The translations under genes and the position numbers were made by a program. Positions 1-6,627 of a DNA stretch of 64,000 bases are shown here, piece after piece. This stretch comes from Actinoplanes solisilvae (GTDB lineage: Bacteria; Actinomycetota; Actinomycetes; Mycobacteriales; Micromonosporaceae). The stretch spans positions 930,001 through 994,000 of the forward strand of contig NZ_RJAC01000001.1 of assembly GCF_003999975.1 (NCBI RefSeq), read 5' to 3'. Under the pieces are notes generated by a model. It had not been told where the DNA came from. It did not search any database and saw only the letters and a list, made by a program, of their open reading frames with translations. The first letter of the stretch is position 1, and every line of letters starts with the position of its first letter.

Positions 1-101
1 TGGATCAGCGCGATCGCCTGGATCACCAGCGAGAAGATGAGGATGAGCAGGTTGATATAGCCGACGGCGTCGGCGTAGAAGATCGGCGCGGAGGAGGCCA
101 T
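1..101 (-). CDS. DUF2516 family membrane protein (5' fragment)
   Basis: The first 33 codons run from an ATG at 101 to the window edge; the rest lies outside. The visible part is a short polar N-terminus (MASSAPIFYADAV) leading into a hydrophobic segment rich in Leu, Ile and Val, fitting the first membrane helix of the small DUF2516 proteins. It is the third gene of an XRE regulator / HBHA-like / DUF2516 series, the order I recall for Rv0474-Rv0476 in M. tuberculosis. The family call rests on the N-terminus plus this synteny. Function is unknown. Confidence 0.7.
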   Translation of the reverse strand, partial: MASSAPIFYADAVGYINLLILIFSLVIQAIALI

Positions 102-167
102 GAGGGAAAGTCTATGCCGCGGGGCCCGGCACCGGCCGGACCCCGCGGATCATGAGTTACCGGTTTG

Positions 168-602
168 TCACTTGGTGGTCGTGCGCTTGCGCGGCTTCGG
201 GGCCGGCTTGGCCTCGATGGCAGCGGGCGCCTCGGTCGCCTCGATGTCGGCGTTCACGACGTCGGCGGCCTCGACGACACCGGTGCCGACCACGCGCTCG
301 CCCCGGGCGACCAGCGCCGTGTAGGCCGCGACAGCGCGGTCCTGGGCGATCTGGGCGAACGAGGTGGCGACGCTGGCGGCGTTGCCCCGCAGCGCGGTGA
401 AGTCTGTCGTGGACGCGGTCTCGCGCAGCTCGGCGGCCTTGGTGCCGGCCTGCTCGTTGTAGACGCGCAGCGAGGCGGCGGCGCGCTCGCTGAGCTCGTT
501 GACCACGGCGGGCAGCTTGCGCAGCTGCTGAACCGCGAGGTCACCGGCGCCGGCGGCGGCGTAGAGCGGGGCGGGGAAACGGGTCTTGGTCTGGTCGGTC
601 AC
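168..602 (-). CDS. HBHA-like heparin-binding hemagglutinin family protein
   Basis: A 144-residue protein. It is predicted to be largely alpha-helical and coiled-coil over residues 5-110, with an Ala/Pro/Lys C-terminus ending in PKPRKRTTTK. That layout matches mycobacterial heparin-binding hemagglutinin, whose Lys-rich tail binds sulfated glycans and which has also been linked to lipid inclusions. The basic tail here is much shorter than the mycobacterial one, so adhesin activity should not be assumed. The GTG start overlaps the stop of the upstream XRE gene (GTGA), implying translational coupling. No signal peptide is visible. Confidence 0.75.
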   Translation of the reverse strand: MTDQTKTRFPAPLYAAAGAGDLAVQQLRKLPAVVNELSERAAASLRVYNEQAGTKAAELRETASTTDFTALRGNAASVATSFAQIAQDRAVAAYTALVARGERVVGTGVVEAADVVNADIEATEAPAAIEAKPAPKPRKRTTTK

Positions 603-1039
603 TTCTGCTCCTCGACTGTGGGAGTGGTCTCGGGCTCAGAGACGTCGGGTGTCGTCTCGGACTCGGGCTCGGCGGCCTTGTCGGCCGGCCGGTCACGCGC
701 GTTCTCGTTGCGGAACGTCTCGTAGATCTGCGACAGCGACTGCTTCTGAGCGATCGTCAGCTCGGGATCGACCGCGATCGCGGCCAGCACGCCCTGCTGG
801 CCCTCACTGTCCAGAAGGCCGGCGCGCAGGTACATCGCGGGAGTGGACACCCGCAGCGCGCTGGCGAGCTGCTGCAGAACCTCGGCGCTGGGCTTACGCA
901 GGCCACGCTCGATCTGGCTGAGGTAAGGGTTGCTCACGCCCGCCTTGTCGGCGAGCTGACGCAGCGAGATCTTGGCGGTCTGCCGGAGGTCGCGGATGAA
1001 ACCGCCGATGTCCTCGGGCAGATCCTTGGGTGTGGCCAT
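599..1039 (-). CDS. XRE-family HTH transcriptional regulator
   Basis: A 146-residue protein with an N-terminal Cro/C1-type helix-turn-helix at about residues 10-65 (FIRDLRQTAKISLRQLADKA, then VSNPYLSQIERGLRKPS). An acidic, Pro/Thr-rich tail that is probably disordered follows. I take the ATG at 1039 rather than the longer frame from 1090, because the extra 17 codons would run into the inverted repeat at 1062-1098 and do not resemble the domain. It is first in a cotranscribed set with the HBHA-like and DUF2516 genes. The near-palindrome 23 bases upstream is a good candidate for its own operator, so autoregulation is likely (inference). Confidence 0.85.
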   Translation of the reverse strand: MATPKDLPEDIGGFIRDLRQTAKISLRQLADKAGVSNPYLSQIERGLRKPSAEVLQQLASALRVSTPAMYLRAGLLDSEGQQGVLAAIAVDPELTIAQKQSLSQIYETFRNENARDRPADKAAEPESETTPDVSEPETTPTVEEQK

Positions 1040-1061
1040 GCGTTCGACGGTAGCCCGGGGT

Positions 1062-1098
1062 GCTAGCTCTTGCAAGCAAAACGCTTGCAAAAGCTAGC
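1062..1098. promoter_or_regulatory. 16-bp inverted repeat, probable operator of the XRE regulator
   Basis: Arms GCTAGCTCTTGCAAGC (1062-1077) and GCTTGCAAAAGCTAGC (1083-1098) are inverted repeats with one mismatch and a 5-nt AAAAC spacer. Each arm also contains TTGCAA next to a GCTTGC/GCAAGC half-site. It lies in the 69-bp gap between the asparaginase stop and the XRE start. No T-tract follows on the minus strand, so it looks more like a DNA-binding site than a terminator, though a terminator role for the upstream operon cannot be excluded. Confidence 0.65.
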
Positions 1099-1108
1099 GT
1101 GAAACGAG

Positions 1109-2017
1109 TCACCGGACGGGACGAACCTCGCCTACCGGTTCTCCCCCACCGAGTACGAGCTCCGTGAGCACGGGGACGTCGACGCCCAGACGACGCAGCT
1201 CGTCGAGCAGCACCGGGGTGCGGGCCCGCATCGCACCGTCCTCGATCTTGATGGCGACCGCGCCCTTCCCCGGCACGGCCACGGCGACCACGCCCTCGGC
1301 GCCGCCCTTGGCGAGCAGGCCCGGCACGGCGGCCATCAGCATGGTGTCGTCGGCGCCGGTGCCGGCCACCAGCTCGGGGTGGGCTCGCATCTCGTCGGCC
1401 ACCCGGCGCTCGTCCGACCCCGGTACGGCGTCGACGAGCCGCTGGAAGGAGCGGGCCAGGCCAGTCAGCGAGAGCGCCAGCACCGGCGCGCCGCAGCCGT
1501 CCACCCCGGTCGCGGCGATCTTCTCGCCGGCCAGATCGGCCACCGCGTCGGCGATCGCCACCTGCAGCGGGTGCCGCGGGTCGAGATAGGTGTCGAGCGG
1601 CCAGCCGTTGGCCACACAGGTCGCGAGCATGCCGGCGTGCTTGCCGGAGCAGTTCATCAGCACCGGCTCGGCGGCGCCGCCCTGCCGCAGCCAGGCGTCG
1701 CGGGCGTTCTCGGCGATCGGCAGCGAAGCAGGGCACCGCAGGGCGGCCACCTCAAGACCGGCCGCCTCGAGGATTTCGCGGACACGGCGGGCGTGGAAGG
1801 GCTCGCCATAGTGGCTGCCGCTGATCAGGGCCAGGTCGGCGCCGTCGCGCGGCACCAGGCCGACGCGCAGCATGCCGACGGTCTGCAGCGGCTTGTTGGA
1901 CGAGCGGGGGAACATCGGGCTGGTGACGTCGCCGCGGCTCTCACCACCGAGGACGGCGACCGAACCGTGGTGGACACTCTCGACGAAGCCGGAGCGCACT
2001 ACTTCCGCGATGATCAT
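1109..2017 (-). CDS. L-asparaginase, thermolabile/type II-like family (PF06089)
   Basis: A 302-residue enzyme expected to hydrolyse asparagine to aspartate and ammonia in the cytoplasm. It belongs to the Rhizobium etli ReAV-like family, unrelated in fold to E. coli AnsA/AnsB. Visible family motifs are SSNKPLQ at 39-45, NCSGKHAGM at 122-130 with the Ser/Lys pair used in catalysis, and VDGCGAPV around Cys175. It has no signal peptide. Its ATG overlaps the stop of the BKACE gene (ATGA), so the two are coupled, and it is last in the nur-ygfZ-BKACE-asparaginase series. Confidence 0.88.
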   Translation of the reverse strand: MIIAEVVRSGFVESVHHGSVAVLGGESRGDVTSPMFPRSSNKPLQTVGMLRVGLVPRDGADLALISGSHYGEPFHARRVREILEAAGLEVAALRCPASLPIAENARDAWLRQGGAAEPVLMNCSGKHAGMLATCVANGWPLDTYLDPRHPLQVAIADAVADLAGEKIAATGVDGCGAPVLALSLTGLARSFQRLVDAVPGSDERRVADEMRAHPELVAGTGADDTMLMAAVPGLLAKGGAEGVVAVAVPGKGAVAIKIEDGAMRARTPVLLDELRRLGVDVPVLTELVLGGGEPVGEVRPVR

Positions 2018-2847
2018 CGGGCGGGGACTCCCAGCAGCTCGCGGGTGTCGCGGGCCGAGAGCGGCGGGCGCTGGGCCAGCTGGGCGAACCCGACGGCGCG
2101 GGCGACGAGCTGCATGTTCGACTCGACCGGCCGCCCCTTGGCGTACGAGATGGTGTCTTCCATGCCGACCCGCAGGTGGCCGCCGGCGCTCAGCGAGGCC
2201 AGCATGACCGGGATGGCGCCGCGCCCGATGCCGGTGGCCGAGAACGTCGTGCCCTCGGGCAGGTCACGGATCGCCTGCTCACAGGCGACCAGCGCGGCCG
2301 CGGTGGCCGGCATGCCACCCGGCACGCCCATCACCAGGTCGACGTGCACGTGGCCGCCGAACGGCAGGCCGTGTTGGCCCAGCAGCCGCTGCAGCGAGGT
2401 GAGCTGGCCCAGGTCGAAGATCTCGTACTCCGGCACGATGCCGCGTTCCTGCATGCGGGTGTGCAGGTCGACGATGAACTCCCAGCGGTTCAGGAAGACG
2501 CCGTCGCCGAAGTTGACCGTACCCATCGTGCAGGAGGCCATCTCGGGGCCGGCGTCGAGCACGGCGAGCCGATCAGCCTCGGGGTCGGTGACCGCACCCC
2601 CCGACGAGAGCTGCACGATCAGGCCGGTCGACTCGCGCAGCGCCGCCACGGTCGCGCGCAGCCGACCCTGATCGAGGGTCGGTTCGGCATCGTCGTCCCG
2701 GATGTGGACGTGGATGATGGCGGCGCCCAGCGCCTCGCACTCTTTGGCGGTGGCCACGAGTTCGTCGAGCGTCACGGGCAGCGCCGGCACATCGGCCTTG
2801 CTGCTCTCGGCCCCGGTGGGGGCCACTGTGATCACGGTCCCGGTCAT
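2014..2847 (-). CDS. Beta-keto acid cleavage enzyme (BKACE, DUF849)
   Basis: A 277-residue TIM-barrel protein of the BKACE family. Known members (Kce and relatives) condense a beta-keto acid with acetyl-CoA to give a CoA ester and acetoacetate, using a bound metal. Seen here are IIHVHIRDDD near residues 44-53, with the metal-binding His-x-His, and GGHVHVDLVMGVPGG near 200-214. The substrate cannot be read from sequence. It sits 15 nt after ygfZ and overlaps the asparaginase start, so the four genes may be one transcript; the pairing with asparaginase suggests, without proving, amino-acid-derived carbon use. Confidence 0.88.
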   Translation of the reverse strand: MTGTVITVAPTGAESSKADVPALPVTLDELVATAKECEALGAAIIHVHIRDDDAEPTLDQGRLRATVAALRESTGLIVQLSSGGAVTDPEADRLAVLDAGPEMASCTMGTVNFGDGVFLNRWEFIVDLHTRMQERGIVPEYEIFDLGQLTSLQRLLGQHGLPFGGHVHVDLVMGVPGGMPATAAALVACEQAIRDLPEGTTFSATGIGRGAIPVMLASLSAGGHLRVGMEDTISYAKGRPVESNMQLVARAVGFAQLAQRPPLSARDTRELLGVPAR

Positions 2848-2862
2848 GGACCGAATCCTGCC

Positions 2863-3903
2863 TTAGCTGGGATCGACCGCTACGACGGACTCCCCCACCA
2901 GCAGCTCGTCGCCGTCGGCCACGTTGCGCTTGAGGACGGCGAGGGCGATGAGGCCCAGGTCGTGGTGGCGGACGGCGGTGCCGACGAAGCCGACCTCGCG
3001 CCCGTCACGAACCACCGGCGTGCCCTTGGCGGGCGGCTGGTCGGTGGCGATGCCGTCGAAATGCAGCAGGGCGAGACGGCGCGGCGGGCGGCCGAGGTGG
3101 TGCACCCGGGCGACCGTCTCCTGCCCGCGGTAGCAGCCCTTGTCGAGGTGGACGGCGGCGGCGATGAAGTCGGCCTCGGCCGGGATCGTGCGGTGGTCGG
3201 TCTCCCAGCCCAGGCGGGGGATGTGGTGCTCGACCCGGATCGCCTCATAGGCCCAGAGCCCGGCCAGGGGCACCCCGAGCTTCTCGATCACGGCCGTCTT
3301 CGACTCGCGCGGGATCAGCAGGTCGACACCGAGCGGCACCCGGCGAGCCAGACCACCTTCGAATTCCCGTACGTCGTAGTGGCTGGTCGCACCGGGCGGG
3401 ACATCGCCCGCGGCGAACTTCGCGCCCGGCACGACGTGGATCTTCGCCTCGGCCAGGCCCGGGATCACGTCGGCCGCGCCGGGGCCGACCAGCGAGAGCA
3501 CGGCCATCTCGGCGGTGGCCTCGCGCGGTTCGACACGCGTGAAGAAGCGCATCATCTCGAGGTATTTGAGCAGGCCGGCGCCCGCCCCGGGCTCGGTGTC
3601 GAGCCAGGCCGTGGTGCCGTCCTCGGTGACCAGCGCGTGCTGCTCGACATGCCCGTGCGGGGAGAGGACCAGCAGCTCGGTGCCCTGGTTCTTGCTCAGC
3701 TCGGTGAGGTGTTGCGTGGTCAGGGTGTGCAGCCAGCTCGCGCGTTCGTCGCCCGGCACCGCGATCACGTCGCGGTTCGAGCGGTCGACCAGGCCGACGG
3801 CGGTGGCCAGCGTGCGCTGCTCGCGCATCGGGTCGCCGTAGTGGGCCGGCACACCGGCGTCGGCGGACGAGGGATCGAGGTCCTCGATCATCACGACCGT
3901 CAT
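2863..3903 (-). CDS. ygfZ: YgfZ/GcvT-like folate-binding protein
   Basis: A 346-residue protein with the family signature KGCYRGQE at 255-262, including the invariant Cys257. YgfZ-type proteins use tetrahydrofolate in the maturation of some iron-sulfur enzymes and are GcvT paralogues without glycine cleavage activity. I start at the ATG at 3903 (MTVVMIEDLDP). A longer frame would extend back inside nur, and the chosen start lies one base after the nur stop. It is probably translated from the nur transcript. Confidence 0.88.
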   Translation of the reverse strand: MTVVMIEDLDPSSADAGVPAHYGDPMREQRTLATAVGLVDRSNRDVIAVPGDERASWLHTLTTQHLTELSKNQGTELLVLSPHGHVEQHALVTEDGTTAWLDTEPGAGAGLLKYLEMMRFFTRVEPREATAEMAVLSLVGPGAADVIPGLAEAKIHVVPGAKFAAGDVPPGATSHYDVREFEGGLARRVPLGVDLLIPRESKTAVIEKLGVPLAGLWAYEAIRVEHHIPRLGWETDHRTIPAEADFIAAAVHLDKGCYRGQETVARVHHLGRPPRRLALLHFDGIATDQPPAKGTPVVRDGREVGFVGTAVRHHDLGLIALAVLKRNVADGDELLVGESVVAVDPS

Positions 3904-3904
3904 C

Positions 3905-4324
3905 TCACAGCTCCTTGCAGTCTCCGCAGACGCCGAAGAGCGACACATGCCCCACGTCGACCCGGAAATCCCGTTCGGCCAGCAGCCGGTCGGTCACCGG
4001 CTGCATCACACTCGGATCGACCTCAAGGATCGATCCACATCCACGGCAGACCAAATGAACGTGCTGATCATCACCCGCCGCGTGGTAGGTGGGAGAGCCG
4101 TGTGACAGGTGGGTGTGGTTGACCAGACCGAGCTCTTCGAGCAGCTCGAGGGTGCGGTAGACGGTGGTGATGTTGACGCCGGCCGCCCGTTCCCGCACGT
4201 GGTTGTGCACCTGCTCGGGCGTGGCATGGCCGAGCTCGTGCACAGCTTCGAGGATGAGCTGGCGCTGCGGGGTCAGTCGCAGGCCGCGCTCCCGGAGCAT
4301 CGCGGCTAAAGAAGTGGCGGACAC
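3905..4324 (-). CDS. nur: Fur-family regulator Nur (nickel-responsive)
   Basis: A 139-residue Fur protein with an N-terminal winged helix (RLTPQRQLILEAV, then NITTVYRTLELLEELGLV). Two CxxC pairs (C93/C96, C133/C136) form a structural zinc site. Numbered from the GTG at 4324, histidines 33, 70, 72, 88, 90 and 126 fall where I recall the nickel and metal sites of Streptomyces coelicolor Nur; only its His86 is replaced, by Asp. That agreement also supports this start over the ATG at 4300. With this start codon 6 is TTA (4307-4309), which would tie translation to the bldA tRNA. Nickel-uptake or SOD targets are not in the window. Confidence 0.82.
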   Translation of the reverse strand: MSATSLAAMLRERGLRLTPQRQLILEAVHELGHATPEQVHNHVRERAAGVNITTVYRTLELLEELGLVNHTHLSHGSPTYHAAGDDQHVHLVCRGCGSILEVDPSVMQPVTDRLLAERDFRVDVGHVSLFGVCGDCKEL

Positions 4325-4357
4325 GACATGAAGGTTACGCCGCGTCCGCCCCTGTTC

Positions 4358-4957
4358 TCAGCCGCCGATCCGCAGGAGTCTCGCCGACATGTGCGGCAGC
4401 AGGCCGCTGTCGTCGATCGCGAGCTCGTGGGCGTAGAGCAGTGCTCCGTCGACGATGCCGAACAGCCTTTTCGCGCCGGTCGCGTGCTGGCCGCTGGGCG
4501 TGTAGGCGATGGCGTCGGCCTCCATCTCGAGGCGGGTGGTGCCGATGGCCTTGCCCAGGTAAAGCTCGGCGACGCCGTCCGGGTTGATCATCACGGCTTC
4601 CATCTCGTCGGTGGCCCGGCCGTCGTTGAGCACGGGACGCCAGAAGCCCGACTCGACAGCCCACTCACCGGCCGGCTTCGACTCGTCGTCGAGCAGCCAG
4701 GCGCGCGACTCGAACCGCAGGAACGGCCGGCCGTCGTGGCTGATCCGCACCTCTTGCGCGAAGTCGTAGTCGTTCTCGGCGGGGAAGCCACCCTGGCCGC
4801 GACCGCGCCACAGGCCGACGAACGGCAGCAGGCCCAGCAGCGCCGGATGCAGGTCGGGGCCGGACCGCAGGTCGTGCGTGTCCTCGTAGGGATAGGGATC
4901 GACCGGCGGCGCGTTCAGCCAGGGCGGTGGACCCAAAGGGTTGTCCTGCTCGCTCAC
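4358..4957 (-). CDS. Nitrobindin-like heme beta-barrel (FABP-like) protein
   Basis: A 199-residue protein with the nitrobindin N-terminal motif GLWRGRGQGGFP at 48-59 and a C-terminal LYAHEL containing His177, the expected heme ligand region. Nitrobindins bind ferric heme in a 10-stranded barrel and isomerise peroxynitrite to nitrate. The GTG at 4957 is preceded by GAGGGG and overlaps the TGA of a 34-codon upstream gene, which decides the start. A frame continuing much further upstream is an artefact of high GC. The first 40 residues are Pro-rich and probably disordered. Confidence 0.85.
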   Translation of the reverse strand: MSEQDNPLGPPPWLNAPPVDPYPYEDTHDLRSGPDLHPALLGLLPFVGLWRGRGQGGFPAENDYDFAQEVRISHDGRPFLRFESRAWLLDDESKPAGEWAVESGFWRPVLNDGRATDEMEAVMINPDGVAELYLGKAIGTTRLEMEADAIAYTPSGQHATGAKRLFGIVDGALLYAHELAIDDSGLLPHMSARLLRIGG

Positions 4958-5058
4958 CAACGCCCCCTCGACACCCGCATCGCCAGATAGCCGAACCCGC
5001 CCGCCAGACCGCCGAGACCGGCGACCAGCAGACTCACAAACCCGATTTCCGTAACCAT
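4954..5058 (-). CDS. Small single-span membrane protein coupled to nitrobindin
   Basis: An ATG at 5058 opens a 34-codon frame ending in TGA at 4954-4956, which overlaps the nitrobindin GTG (GTGA). The product is hydrophobic and Gly/Leu-rich over residues 5-27, then ends in RVSRGRW. That is a typical single membrane helix with a positively charged inside tail. A TAAGAT -10-like hexamer lies 9 nt upstream, so translation is probably leaderless or nearly so. I know of no function. The overlap with a real gene, the promoter position and the coherent membrane profile are the reasons to call it a gene. Confidence 0.6.
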   Translation of the reverse strand: MVTEIGFVSLLVAGLGGLAGGFGYLAMRVSRGRW

Positions 5059-5084
5059 GACCGGCCCATCTTATGCTGGCCCTC
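5059..5084. promoter_or_regulatory. Compact divergent promoter, overlapping -10 hexamers
   Basis: Only 26 bp separate the divergent starts at 5058 (minus) and 5085 (plus). Plus-strand TATGCT (5072-5077) lies 7 nt before the ATG at 5085. Minus-strand TAAGAT (5073-5068) lies 9 nt before the ATG at 5058. Actinobacterial -10 elements have the form TANNNT with a start 6-8 nt downstream, so both genes look leaderless or nearly so, and the two polymerase sites cannot be occupied at once. Confidence 0.5.
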
Positions 5085-5447
5085 ATGTCACGCCTGCTGG
5101 TCGTCAAGGCTACCGCCGGGGCCGACGCGCCCGAGCGCTGCTCCCAGGCCTTCACCGTCGCGAGCACGGCGATCTCGTCCGGGGTCGAGGTGTCGTTCTG
5201 GCTCACCGGCGAGTCGACGTGGTTCGCACTGCCCGGGCGGGCGGCCGAGTTCGAGCTGCCGCACGCGGCGCCGCTGCCCGACCTGCTCGACCTGCTGCTC
5301 TCGGCCGGCCGGGTGACGGCCTGCACGCAGTGCGCGGCCCGGCGCGGCATCACGCCCGACGACGTGCTGCCGGGCATCCGCATCGCCGGCGCGGCCGTCT
5401 TCGTCGAAGAGATCATGTCGGACGGGGCACAGGCCCTCGTTTACTGA
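5085..5447 (+). CDS. DsrE/DsrF-like sulfur-relay family protein
   Basis: A 120-residue protein starting MSRLLVVKATAGADAPERC. It has the Rossmann-like DsrE core: an N-terminal beta strand, a helix carrying the Ala/Thr-rich ERCSQAFTVASTAISSG, and a strand VEVSFWLTGESTWF. A CTQCAARRG motif near residues 83-91 places two cysteines where some DsrE/TusD-like proteins carry the persulfide-accepting residue. Activity is not certain. The ATG at 5085 is preferred to the one at 5073 because it follows a -10 hexamer by 7 nt. Its 3' end overlaps the convergent gene at 5441 by 7 bp. Confidence 0.75.
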   Translation: MSRLLVVKATAGADAPERCSQAFTVASTAISSGVEVSFWLTGESTWFALPGRAAEFELPHAAPLPDLLDLLLSAGRVTACTQCAARRGITPDDVLPGIRIAGAAVFVEEIMSDGAQALVY

Positions 5448-6208
5448 CAGGGGGTGCTGACGGTGACGCGCGCCCGGCCGCCCTCGGGCCGGACGATCAC
5501 CGAGTCGGCGCCGCGGCGGTAGGCCCGGACGGTCTCGTCGGCCACCAGGGGCTTCTCGCCGACCTGCGGAGCGGTCACCCCGTCGACGGTCCACGAGCCG
5601 GCCACGCCGCCGGACGGGCAGGTGACCGTGCTCGCGTGCTTCTGGCCCGGCCCGTTCACCAGGCTGCTCAGCAGGGCCGGAGCGGGGGCGGACGGGTCGG
5701 CGCCGCTCGGGCGGCTATCGCCCCCGAGCGGCCGGCAACCGGTCGACACCTGCAGCGAGAACGCCGTCGCGGCCGACGCGCCGCTCAGCTCGACCGCGAT
5801 GAAGTCGCCCGCGTCGGCGAACAGCGAGACCCTGGTGCCGGCGTGGGTGACCCCGATGTCGGCCTGATAGCCGCCCGGAAGGCGGGCGGCGATGTCTTTG
5901 ACCACCTCGACGCCCTGCCCCGACGGCACATAGATGGTCACCGTGCGCGCAGCGACCAGGCCCGACCGCACGGGCGTGACCCGGCAGGCGTCGGAGAACT
6001 CGACCGGCCCCAGCAGCACGGCCCGGCCCGCACCGCTCGCCGCCGCGTAGACGACCCCGCTGGCCCGCTGCAGGTCGGTCACGGCCAGGTCGAGGTCGCG
6101 CTGTTCGGGCACGGTCGCCCGCTCGTGGCCGACCGACCAGACGGCGAGCACGGCCACCACGGCGATCCAGACCGACACGAGCCCGGTCAACCACCACCGG
6201 CGCTTCAC
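5441..6208 (-). CDS. Membrane-anchored extracytoplasmic protein of unknown function
   Basis: 255 residues. After the GTG come KRRWW and one hydrophobic helix (about residues 5-27, LTGLVSVWIAVVAVLAVWSV), giving an N-in anchor. The rest is an Ala/Val/Gly-rich exported domain with four cysteines, which could form disulfides (FSDACRV, STGCRPL, VTCPSGG and the terminal CQ). A Ser/Pro-rich linker lies near 165-185. I do not recognise a family. The start overlaps the stop of the upstream NUDIX gene (GTGA), so dinG, NUDIX and this gene form a coupled series. Confidence 0.75.
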   Translation of the reverse strand: MKRRWWLTGLVSVWIAVVAVLAVWSVGHERATVPEQRDLDLAVTDLQRASGVVYAAASGAGRAVLLGPVEFSDACRVTPVRSGLVAARTVTIYVPSGQGVEVVKDIAARLPGGYQADIGVTHAGTRVSLFADAGDFIAVELSGASAATAFSLQVSTGCRPLGGDSRPSGADPSAPAPALLSSLVNGPGQKHASTVTCPSGGVAGSWTVDGVTAPQVGEKPLVADETVRAYRRGADSVIVRPEGGRARVTVSTPCQ

Positions 6209-6627
6209 GGCAGCAGGGCCGCGTAGTCCGGGGAGGCGAGGAATCGCTCGATCATCTCGGCCGTCCCGGGGGTGAACTCGCGACCCAGCAGCTCGGCGGC
6301 CGGGACGAACAGCATCGCGGCGCCCTCGCCGAGCACCACATCGGACTGGACCGCGGTCGTCGGGCCGCGGAAGTAGTGCTTGACGAAGCCCTCGACCGGG
6401 TTCTCCTGCACGCCGAAGAGCTCGAGCGGCGCGGCCGGGCGCAGGGCGGTCTCTTCCCACAGCTCGCGCACGGCCGCCTCGGCGAAGGTCTCACCCGGCT
6501 CGACCCCGCCGCCGGGCAGACCCCACACGCCCGGGTAGCGAGGCGCGTCGTCGTCGCGCAGCTGCAGCAGCACCGCTCCCGACCGGTCGACCAGCAACGT
6601 GCAGGCGAGGTGACGCAAGGGGCTCAC
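6205..6627 (-). CDS. NUDIX hydrolase
   Basis: A 140-residue protein with a complete Nudix box near residues 40-62 (GGVEPGE, then AVRELWEET; pattern GX5EX7REUXEEXG), so a diphosphate-cleaving hydrolase of the MutT type. Substrate is unknown; small members act on nucleotide or sugar diphosphates. The GTG at 6627 overlaps the dinG stop (GTGA), and its own stop overlaps the next gene. Longer upstream frames lie wholly inside dinG and were dropped. Confidence 0.88.
   Translation of the reverse strand: MSPLRHLACTLLVDRSGAVLLQLRDDDAPRYPGVWGLPGGGVEPGETFAEAAVRELWEETALRPAAPLELFGVQENPVEGFVKHYFRGPTTAVQSDVVLGEGAAMLFVPAAELLGREFTPGTAEMIERFLASPDYAALLP

Noticed and set aside
2176..4122. A 648-codon plus-strand frame
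   Set aside because: It runs antisense through BKACE and ygfZ and into nur; composition is His/Arg/Gly-rich and no family resemblance is seen.
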